Assembly (NCBI GenBank): GCA_900557435.1
Contig: USSH01000144.1
Location: 1-6,530 of the forward strand
DNA from: an uncultured Coprococcus sp.
GTDB taxonomy: Bacteria > Bacillota > Clostridia > Lachnospirales > Lachnospiraceae
DNA: 6,530 bases
Direction: 5' to 3'
Shown: positions 1-5,057 of the stretch, in pieces
Position numbering within the stretch: position 1 is the stretch's first letter
Layout of the letters: every line of letters starts with the position of its first letter
Position numbers and translations under genes: made by a program
Notes under the pieces: model-generated
Seen by the model: the letters and a program-made list of their open reading frames with translations, nothing else
What the model was told of the DNA's origin: nothing
The model's database searches: none

Positions 1-943
1 CTGTAGCCTTTGATGCCAGGGCAGAAGAACGGGATGTTCTAGGGTTGATCTCGATTACGATGATTCTGTCAGATACAGGGTCATGTGCGAACTGTACATT
101 TGTTCCACCGATGACCTCAACAGAGTCAACGATCTTGTATGCCTGCTCCTGGAGTCTCTTCTGAACGTCCTCAGAGATTGTGAGCATAGGAGCGGAACAG
201 AATGAATCACCTGTGTGTACGCCTAGAGGATCGATGTTCTCGATGAAACATACAGTGATCATATTGCCTTCGCAGTCACGTACAACTTCAAGCTCAAGCT
301 CCTCCCATCCGAGAATTGACTCCTCAACGAGAACCTGACCTACAAGGCTGGCCTGAAGACCTCTTGCACAGACAGTCTTGAGTTCATCTTTATTGTATAC
401 GAGTCCACCGCCAGCACCGCCCATGGTGTATGCAGGACGAAGAACAACAGGGTATCCGAGCTGATCTGCGATGGCGAGAGCCTCATCTACAGAGTAGGCA
501 ACCTCACTTCTTGCCATTTCTATTCCAATTGCGTTCATGGATTTCTTGAATTCGATTCTGTCCTCACCGCGCTCAATAGCATCTACCTGAACACCGATGA
601 CTTTGACATTGTATTTGTCTAAGATGCCTTCTTTTGCAAGTTCAGCACAAAGGTTAAGTCCTGACTGTCCTCCGAGATTTGGAAGAAGAGCATCAGGTCT
701 CTCTTTTGCAATTATCTGCTCAAGTCTCTTGACATTGAGTGGCTCAATGTATGTGACATCAGCTGTCTCAGGATCTGTCATGATGGTAGCAGGGTTGGAA
801 TTGACCAATACGATCTCGTATCCAAGTTTCTTAAGTGCCTTGCACGCCTGAGTTCCTGAGTAGTCGAACTCACATGCCTGACCGATGATGATTGGACCAG
901 ATCCTATTATCAGAACTTTGTTAATGTCTTCTCTTTTTGGCAT
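1..943 (-). CDS. carB: Carbamoyl-phosphate synthase large subunit, N-terminal 314 codons (partial)
   Basis: CarB makes carbamoyl phosphate from bicarbonate, ATP and glutamine-derived ammonia, feeding pyrimidine and arginine synthesis in the cytoplasm. Translating the minus strand from the ATG at 941-943 gives MPKREDINKVLIIGSGPIII, the typical CarB start. It then shows the pre-ATP-grasp fold (GQACEFDYSGTQACKALK, about residues 21-38), NSNPATIMTDPETAD (48-62), LPNLGGQSGLN (88-98), the ATP-grasp loop RPAYTMGGAGGG (169-180), EESILGWEELELEVVRD (207-223) and the metal-binding E298/N300 strand followed by PRTSRSSALASKAT (301-314). CarB is normally about 1060-1070 residues, so roughly 30 percent is present and the rest lies beyond the left edge. 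An AAGGAG ribosome binding site lies at 950-955, six bases from the ATG. No frame break is seen. CarA is not directly upstream; a transporter operon ends there. Identification is very secure. Confidence 0.97.
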   Translation of the reverse strand, partial: MPKREDINKVLIIGSGPIIIGQACEFDYSGTQACKALKKLGYEIVLVNSNPATIMTDPETADVTYIEPLNVKRLEQIIAKERPDALLPNLGGQSGLNLCAELAKEGILDKYNVKVIGVQVDAIERGEDRIEFKKSMNAIGIEMARSEVAYSVDEALAIADQLGYPVVLRPAYTMGGAGGGLVYNKDELKTVCARGLQASLVGQVLVEESILGWEELELEVVRDCEGNMITVCFIENIDPLGVHTGDSFCSAPMLTISEDVQKRLQEQAYKIVDSVEVIGGTNVQFAHDPVSDRIIVIEINPRTSRSSALASKAT

Positions 944-955
944 ATCTTTCTCCTT

Positions 956-1254
956 ATTGTAAAATGATTTTTGTTCAGAGCGAGAGCACTGAAAACTACA
1001 TGAAACCACACAAAATAAAGAAATATTTTAATGTGATTTTAAACATTTCCGGACATCATTTATTTTCTTTTATAAAAATGCCCAAATTATTGTTATTATA
1101 AAGTATAAGAGCCGAAAAGTACAGAGCAAATAAAGAAATATATTGAAAAAATAAACTAAAATATGAAATGGATTAAGAATTAAATTAAAGAGAATTATAT
1201 CAAAAAGAAGCAGGGGACAGCAGATAGCTGTATGTGTAAGCTAGATAACGGTCT
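956..1254. other. AT-rich spacer upstream of carB
   Basis: No protein-coding gene is supported here. The stretch is very AT-rich and holds the candidate carB promoter and its presumed leader. I looked for a PyrR-type or T-box leader and saw neither. A short imperfect stem (TTCAG / CTGAA, about 974-993) lies just upstream of the carB ribosome binding site, but it is weak. A 14-base sequence occurs twice, at 1013-1026 and 1128-1141. Confidence 0.6.
1095..1129 (-). promoter_or_regulatory. Candidate carB promoter
   Basis: Reading the minus strand, TTGCTC (1124-1129) and TATACT (1102-1107) are separated by 16 bases. A perfect TATAAT lies just beyond at 1095-1100, but it has only a poor -35 partner. 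Either -10 would give a carB leader of about 145-150 nt. The surrounding DNA is very AT-rich, so a chance match is quite possible. Confidence 0.4.
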
Positions 1255-1292
1255 AAAAAATCCGGCATATATGACAATCCATACATGCCGGA
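1255..1292 (-). terminator. Intrinsic terminator of the amino acid ABC transporter operon
   Basis: On the minus strand a 13-bp stem (arm TCCGGCATGTATG, one G-U wobble) encloses a 6-nt loop and spans 1261-1292. It is followed at once by TTTTTT (1255-1260). It begins 46 bases after the stop codon of the ATPase gene. GC-rich stem base plus a U-tract is the standard rho-independent form. The plus strand lacks a matching U-tract, so it works only for the leftward operon and shields carB from read-through. Confidence 0.93.
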
Positions 1293-1338
1293 TAAACTGC
1301 GATATTACAATCTGTATTAAAAAAACAGATAAAATGTC

Positions 1339-2163
1339 TTATAACACTTTTGAAAGGAAATCCTTAAGTCTAGGATTCTTAGGATTACCGAAGAATTCCT
1401 CCGGTGTACCAGATTCAAGAATCTGTCCGTCGTCAATAAATACGACCTTATTGGCAACCTCCCTGGCAAATCCCATCTCATGGGTAACAATGATCATTGT
1501 CATGCCTTCATCTGCAAGAGCCTTCATGAGATCAAGAACCTCGCCGACCATCTCGGGGTCAAGAGCGGAGGTTGGCTCATCAAACAGGATTACATCAGGA
1601 TTCATGGCAAGAGCGCGGACAATAGCAACACGCTGCTTCTGACCGCCTGAGAGCGTAGATGGATATACATCCGCCTTGTCCTCCAGACCGATCCTCTTCA
1701 GGAGTTCCTCAGCCTTTGCATGTGCATCGGCAATGATCTCTGATTTTGTTGTTGTGATTTCCTGCTTTGTCTGCTTTTCCTTGCGGAAGAGATTGGTGAC
1801 AGGGAGCAGAAGATTATGCCGCTTTGCCTTCTTCAGATCCTGACATCTGACATAGACAGGTGCAAGCATGATATTCTGTATAACAGTCTTGTTGTTGTAC
1901 AGGTTGAAATGCTGGAAAACCATACCCATATGACGGCGGTGTATGTTGATATCGACCTTAGGGTCTGCTATATCAACACCATTGAATATGATCTGACCGC
2001 CGGTAGGATCTTCCATACAGTTCAGACAGCGAAGAAATGTACTTTTACCAGAACCTGAGGGACCGATAACAACCATTATATCGCCTTTGTCTATGGTGAT
2101 ATTGATGCCGTTTAAGACCTTGTTATCACCGAAGCTTTTTTCAAGATTAATGACGTCTATCAC
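1339..2163 (-). CDS. Polar amino acid ABC transporter, ATP-binding protein (GlnQ/HisP family)
   Basis: This cytoplasmic ATPase powers uptake by the permease encoded just upstream. The 274 residues show Walker [10 protein letters not shown] (34-42), the Q-loop glutamine Q84 in VFQHFNLY, the ABC signature LSGGQKQ (171-177), Walker B VILFDEP (191-197, catalytic E196), the D-loop SALD and the switch histidine H228. All catalytic elements are intact. The start is a GTG (2161-2163) lying within the permease gene, a 17-base overlap suggesting translational coupling; GGAAAGGAG at 2175-2183 supports it, with 11 bases of spacing. The product begins [12 protein letters not shown], which fits family N-termini. 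Family members are usually about 240-245 residues. The excess is an insertion around residues 108-148, rich in Lys, Thr and Glu, between the conserved LAPV segment and [10 protein letters not shown]. The substrate cannot be read from the ATPase. Confidence 0.96.
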   Translation of the reverse strand: MIDVINLEKSFGDNKVLNGINITIDKGDIMVVIGPSGSGKSTFLRCLNCMEDPTGGQIIFNGVDIADPKVDINIHRRHMGMVFQHFNLYNNKTVIQNIMLAPVYVRCQDLKKAKRHNLLLPVTNLFRKEKQTKQEITTTKSEIIADAHAKAEELLKRIGLEDKADVYPSTLSGGQKQRVAIVRALAMNPDVILFDEPTSALDPEMVGEVLDLMKALADEGMTMIIVTHEMGFAREVANKVVFIDDGQILESGTPEEFFGNPKNPRLKDFLSKVL

Positions 2164-2857
2164 TCTTTCTCAGGCTCCTTTCCATTAATTTGATTCCCAG
2201 GCTGATGAGGAGCACCATCACGATGTAGATAAGTGCCATGACCAGATAAGGGACCATGAATTCGTAGCTGTTACTTCCGATGTAGTTGAATGCAACGTAG
2301 AGATCAGTTGCTCCGACAAAACTTACAACTGAAGTCTCCTTTATTAAAGAAATAAATTCATTTCCAAGGGTTGGCAGAATATTCTTGACTGCCTGAGGTA
2401 TAACGATTTTGAGCATGGTAGTCGAAAAACTGAGTCCCATGGCACGTCCACCTTCCATCTGACCTGGATCAACGGAGAGTATACCACCACGCATGATCTC
2501 TGAGATGTAGGCACCGCTGTTGAGTCCGAATACAAGCATAGCCACCTGAACTCCTGTCATATGTCCTCCCACTATAGGAAGAAGAACATAGTAGAAGAGA
2601 AGGAGCTGTACAACCATAGGTGTTCCACGGAAGAAACCTACATATACACTGCAGATCGCATCCAGAACTCTAGGCAGACGCTTGTACTTTGGAATTACCC
2701 TGACGGTAGCTATGAGGGTACCGATTATTATACCGATGATAAGACCGGCAATGGCTATTATCACAGTATTCTTCAGACCCTCTACTACCTTAACATACCC
2801 GTTGTTGTCGATGAATATTTCTATGAACTTTTGTATTTTTGTAGAAATGTCTCCCAT
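2147..2857 (-). CDS. Polar amino acid ABC transporter permease (HisM/GlnP family)
   Basis: This integral membrane protein forms the translocation channel, probably as a homodimer because only one permease gene is present. From the ATG at 2855-2857 it is 236 residues. It shows hydrophobic spans near 31-51 and 82-95, further hydrophobic stretches near 102-116 and 173-190, and a strong last span at 202-222. It carries [14 protein letters not shown] (77-90), typical of the HisMQ group. The coupling helix that contacts the ATPase is the EAA loop, [20 protein letters not shown] (114-133) followed by [11 protein letters not shown] and IVIPQA. A TTG five codons upstream (2870-2872) is also in frame. 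I chose the ATG because GAAAGGA sits six bases before it and would overlap the TTG. The gene lies 60 bases after the binding protein gene and overlaps the ATPase gene by 17 bases. Confidence 0.95.
   Translation of the reverse strand: MGDISTKIQKFIEIFIDNNGYVKVVEGLKNTVIIAIAGLIIGIIIGTLIATVRVIPKYKRLPRVLDAICSVYVGFFRGTPMVVQLLLFYYVLLPIVGGHMTGVQVAMLVFGLNSGAYISEIMRGGILSVDPGQMEGGRAMGLSFSTTMLKIVIPQAVKNILPTLGNEFISLIKETSVVSFVGATDLYVAFNYIGSNSYEFMVPYLVMALIYIVMVLLISLGIKLMERSLRKSDRRH
2175..2183 (-). promoter_or_regulatory. Ribosome binding site deciding the GTG start of the ATPase gene
   Basis: GGAAAGGAG on the minus strand lies inside the permease coding sequence, 11 bases before the GTG at 2161-2163. The next in-frame methionine is residue 29, which would delete the first strand of the nucleotide-binding domain. 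The GTG is therefore the only sensible start. Confidence 0.8.
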
Positions 2858-2863
2858 GAAATA

Positions 2864-2870
2864 TCCTTTC
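2864..2870 (-). promoter_or_regulatory. Ribosome binding site deciding the ATG start of the permease gene
   Basis: GAAAGGA on the minus strand is six bases upstream of the ATG at 2855-2857. It overlaps the alternative in-frame TTG at 2870-2872, which argues against that TTG being used. Confidence 0.8.
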
Positions 2871-2917
2871 AAACATAATTGGCGTTAATACTAAAATTAT
2901 TAAATCTGAAATAAAAT

Positions 2918-3805
2918 TTACTGCATTGCGTTAAGAGCAGCAGTGATGCTGGCTGCAGGAGCAGCATCGATGATAACATAGTTGAGGTTACCATTTAAAA
3001 GATCCTGAACTGCAAGAGAACCGTTCTTGTAGCCTGTTGAAGTCATAGCAAGCTTTGTGAATCCCCAGTCTGCGTCACCCTCGCAGTAGAACTGTCCGGT
3101 AGTACCTGTCTGGAAACCAATCTTCATGTCTGAGCCTTTAGCCTGAAGGATCTTGTTGACATCATCGGCTGTCTTGCACTCATCAAACTCTGTATTGTCT
3201 GATGTAACGATAAGCTTCTGTGAAGCCTTGTAATATGAATCTGAGAAGCTTACATACTCCTCGCGGTCTGGCTTTATAGTAAGACCTGCCATAGCGATAT
3301 CACACTTGTGCTGACCAACTGAGAGACATACAGCGTCGAAATCCATGTTCTGGATAACGAGCTCCTTGCCAAGCTTGTCTGCGAGAGCCTTAGCTATCTC
3401 CATATCGACACCATAGTAGTTCTCACCCTTTGTATACTCAAATGGCTCGAATGCAGCATTTGTTGCAACTACAAGCTGATCCTTGTTTGCATCAAGCTTT
3501 GCTGACTCAACTGCAACAGGCTCGCCATCACCGAAGTAGTGATTGCAGATCTCTTCAAATGATCCGTCTTCGTTCATTGACTTGATGAAATCATTGACCT
3601 GTGTTAAGAGCTCAGGCTGATCCTTGTCAACACCGAAAGCATACTGCTCATCTGTAAGGTCGATCTCGATGACCTTTGCAGTCTTCTTTGATGAAGCGTT
3701 CTCTGAAGCAGCCTCCGAAGAATCATCCTTGCTTCCACATGCAGTAAGAGCTGTCATAGCCAAAACTGCTGACATTGAAATTGCTAATAATTTTTTGAGT
3801 TTCAT
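2918..3805 (-). CDS. Amino acid ABC transporter substrate-binding lipoprotein, apparently circularly permuted
   Basis: This is the extracytoplasmic receptor of the transporter, 295 residues. MKLKKLLAISMSAVLAMTAL then TAC-G gives a lipoprotein signal peptide with lipidated C23, followed by a Ser/Ala/Glu/Lys linker to about 42. Residues 44-92 (VIEIDLTDEQYAFGVDKD, ELLTQVNDFI, EDGSFEEICNHYFGD) match what is normally the C-terminal end of a family-3 binding protein. Residues 110-295 then run from the usual mature N-terminus (LVVATNAAFEPFEY) through KPDREEYVSFSDSYY (R181 is the expected carboxylate-binding arginine), GFQTGTTGQ (230-238) and YVIIDAAPAASI (276-287). They stop where the closing segment should follow. 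The complete fold seems present in altered order. The mature part has five cysteines besides C23 (87, 160, 168, 210, 241). ATG at 3803-3805 is preceded by AAGGAAG at 8 bases. It is first in the operon. Ligand not determined. Confidence 0.94.
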   Translation of the reverse strand: MKLKKLLAISMSAVLAMTALTACGSKDDSSEAASENASSKKTAKVIEIDLTDEQYAFGVDKDQPELLTQVNDFIKSMNEDGSFEEICNHYFGDGEPVAVESAKLDANKDQLVVATNAAFEPFEYTKGENYYGVDMEIAKALADKLGKELVIQNMDFDAVCLSVGQHKCDIAMAGLTIKPDREEYVSFSDSYYKASQKLIVTSDNTEFDECKTADDVNKILQAKGSDMKIGFQTGTTGQFYCEGDADWGFTKLAMTSTGYKNGSLAVQDLLNGNLNYVIIDAAPAASITAALNAMQ

Positions 3806-3838
3806 TTTTACATCTTCCTTTCATATTTTATCTGAATA

Positions 3839-3867
3839 AATATACCATTGTGTTTCAAAAAAAGCAA
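3839..3867 (-). promoter_or_regulatory. Promoter of the ABC transporter operon
   Basis: On the minus strand, TTGCTT (3862-3867) and TATATT (3839-3844) are exactly 17 bases apart. TG one base before the -10 gives an extended -10 (TGGTATATT). The expected start of transcription is near 3832, leaving a leader of about 26 nt that contains the ribosome binding site. It is the best match for a vegetative promoter in this intergenic region on that strand. Confidence 0.7.
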
Positions 3868-3878
3868 TTAATATATGA

Positions 3879-3911
3879 AAAAACTCGCGTCAAAATGTCG
3901 AAAAAATGTCG
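3879..3911 (-). repeat. Three tandem 11-bp repeats upstream of the transporter promoter
   Basis: On the minus strand the units are CGACATTTTTT (3901-3911), CGACATTTTGA (3890-3900) and CGCGAGTTTTT (3879-3889). The first two share nine of eleven bases and the third is degenerate. The 11-base period places each unit on the same helix face. The array ends 11 bases before the -35 element, about -47 to -79 from the predicted transcription start. This is where activators of the OmpR/PhoB winged-helix type bind tandem direct repeats. The regulator itself is not identified. Confidence 0.5.
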
Positions 3912-3966
3912 AAAAGGAGAGATATCTTGTAAAAACAGGTGTTTGTTATAGATTTATAAATAAACA

Positions 3967-3996
3967 TTGTTATGTGAATAGTATTTACTATATAAT
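3967..3996 (+). promoter_or_regulatory. Promoter of the AIM24-family gene
   Basis: TTGTTA (3967-3972) and a perfect TATAAT (3991-3996) are separated by 18 bases. Transcription would begin near 4003, giving a leader of about 65 nt with GGGAGG at 4054-4059. It diverges from the transporter promoter, about 100 bases away. Confidence 0.65.
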
Positions 3997-4068
3997 GTAT
4001 CTGTGTCATTAAAAAAATGAAGTACATATCAAATATGAAGAAAATGAAGAAAAGGGAGGATAAATTAT

Positions 4069-4746
4069 ATGAGATATGAGATTAAGGGTGGCATGATGCC
4101 AGTAGTTGAGATTGTGTTGGAGGCAGGGGAGTCTGTGAACTGCGAAAAGGGTGCAATGGTATGGATGTCACCAAACATGCAGATGCAGACAACTGGCGGA
4201 GGAGTTGGCAAGATGTTCTCCAGAGTCATGTCTGGTGAATCAATGTTTCAGAATACATATACAGCTCAGGGTGGCACAGGCATGATAGCATTTGGGTCAA
4301 GCTTTGTTGGAAATATCATGGCGGTTGAGATAGGACCGGGCAAGGAGATCATTTGTCAGAAGTCGGCATACCTTGCATCGACACCGGGGGTGAATCTGGA
4401 GATAGCTTTCCAGAAAAAAATTGCAGGCGGCTTTTTCGGAGGAGAAGGATTTATCATGCAGAGAATAACTGGTCAGGGTATCGTATTCCTCGAGATAGAT
4501 GGTTCGGTTGTGGATTACATGCTTGCTCCGGGACAGCAGATGGTCATTGACACAGGTTATCTTGCAATGATGGATGCAACATGTTCCTTGAACGCAGAGA
4601 CAGTAAAAGGTGGTGCCATGAATATGTTCTTTGGAGGAGAGGGATTCTTCAATACAGTGGTAACAGGTCCTGGCAGAATAACACTTCAGACCATGCCAAA
4701 GTCGCAGCTTGCCGCTGAGATAGCCTCCATGATACCGTCTAAATAA
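4069..4746 (+). CDS. AIM24 / TIGR00266 (DUF124) family protein
   Basis: The 225-residue product belongs to the AIM24 family, glycine-rich proteins with a double-stranded beta-roll core. Yeast Aim24 is mitochondrial, and the role of the bacterial members is not established. Typical features are the start MRYEIKGGMMPVVEIVLEAG, CEKGAMVWMSPNMQMQTTGGG (25-45), YTAQGGTGMIAFG (64-76), GPGKEIICQKSAYLAS (89-104) and the GPGRITLQTMPKSQLA end (200-215). The motif FFGGEGF occurs twice (122-128 and 187-193), reflecting the internal repeat of the beta-roll. There is no signal peptide or membrane segment, so it is probably cytoplasmic or peripherally attached. Length is normal. The ATG is set by GGGAGG nine bases upstream. 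It appears monocistronic, with its own promoter and no clear intrinsic terminator after the stop. Confidence 0.9.
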   Translation: MRYEIKGGMMPVVEIVLEAGESVNCEKGAMVWMSPNMQMQTTGGGVGKMFSRVMSGESMFQNTYTAQGGTGMIAFGSSFVGNIMAVEIGPGKEIICQKSAYLASTPGVNLEIAFQKKIAGGFFGGEGFIMQRITGQGIVFLEIDGSVVDYMLAPGQQMVIDTGYLAMMDATCSLNAETVKGGAMNMFFGGEGFFNTVVTGPGRITLQTMPKSQLAAEIASMIPSK

Positions 4747-4951
4747 CCAACAGAGCATATATTTAAGCCAACCTCAAAAGAAAACTGCAGCATCTTTCAA
4801 TGTCGTCCAACTTGAAAATAAAAAGTTAAATATGAAATTTTGACGAAAATATAGTCGGATTTAGTGTTTGAACTTAGATTTTTCAACCAAAATTTGCAAA
4901 ATACTGCAAACTTATGCGATTAAGGTCTAGACAACCGGAGAAATAAATTAT

Positions 4952-4993
4952 ATGATACAAGGGTTGAACGTTAGAATTGTCTATTTAACATAG
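4952..4993 (+). CDS. Possible 13-codon leader peptide upstream of the aminotransferase
   Basis: ATG at 4952 opens MIQGLNVRIVYLT followed by TAG. CCGGAG (4935-4940) lies 11 bases before the ATG. Six of the 13 residues are Ile, Leu or Val. The bases around the ATG (ATAAATTATATGA, 4943-4955) are identical to those around the AIM24-family start (4060-4072). That could mean a functional initiation site, or a relic of a duplicated gene start. I found no terminator hairpin between it and the aminotransferase, so classic attenuation is not supported. Tentative. Confidence 0.25.
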   Translation: MIQGLNVRIVYLT

Positions 4994-4999
4994 AATATT

Positions 5000-5030
5000 T
5001 TGACGTGTAACCCAGACATATAACTATAAC
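5000..5030 (+). promoter_or_regulatory. Weak candidate promoter of the aminotransferase gene
   Basis: TTGACG (5000-5005) and TATAAC (5025-5030) are 19 bases apart, longer than optimal, and would give a very short leader of about 22 nt. An alternative is TTGAAC (4964-4969) with TAACAT (4986-4991) at 16 bases. Neither is compelling. Confidence 0.3.
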
Positions 5031-5057
5031 ATTGTTAGGTAGCAAGGGAGACTTTAT

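Larger units (their letters stand above)
4747..5057. other. AT-rich spacer before the aminotransferase gene
   Basis: I see no full-length gene here. The spacer holds a small inverted repeat, TTTGCA / TGCAAA (4893-4910). It also holds a possible 13-codon ORF (4952-4993), two copies of ATTTTGACG (4837-4845 and 4997-5005) and weak promoter candidates. No recognisable riboswitch or T-box was seen, and no convincing intrinsic terminator for the AIM24-family gene, so some read-through into this spacer is possible. Confidence 0.55.

Noticed and set aside
597..851. 84-codon plus-strand ORF opposite carB
   Set aside because: It lies wholly within highly conserved carB sequence on the other strand and has no recognisable domain.
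1232..1642. 136-codon plus-strand ORF antisense to the ATPase gene
   Set aside because: It runs through the operon terminator and mirrors the conserved ATPase coding sequence. Its product resembles nothing recognisable, so it is a shadow frame.
2858..2872. TTG start at 2870-2872 for the permease, giving 241 residues
   Set aside because: The ribosome binding site GAAAGGA overlaps this TTG and is correctly spaced for the ATG at 2855-2857.
2918..3805. Binding protein as a tandem of two complete solute-binding domains
   Set aside because: Only about 50 residues precede the core, and they match the family's end rather than a full domain. The core itself lacks that end, so a single rearranged domain explains it better.
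3943..3973. TTGTTAT direct repeat at 3943-3949 and 3967-3973
   Set aside because: Seven bases in AT-rich DNA, and the second copy is simply the -35 region of the AIM24-family promoter.
4297..4758. 153-codon minus-strand ORF opposite the AIM24-family gene
   Set aside because: It is antisense to a well-supported gene, Cys- and His-rich by frame artefact, and lacks a ribosome binding site.
4836..4851. CodY-like operator (AATTTT, GACG, AAAAT) upstream of the aminotransferase
   Set aside because: The centre is one base too long for the CodY consensus, and such AT-rich partial palindromes are expected by chance here.
4893..4910. TTTGCA / TGCAAA inverted repeat as a terminator for the AIM24-family gene
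   Set aside because: The stem is only six base pairs, AT-rich and not followed by a T-run.
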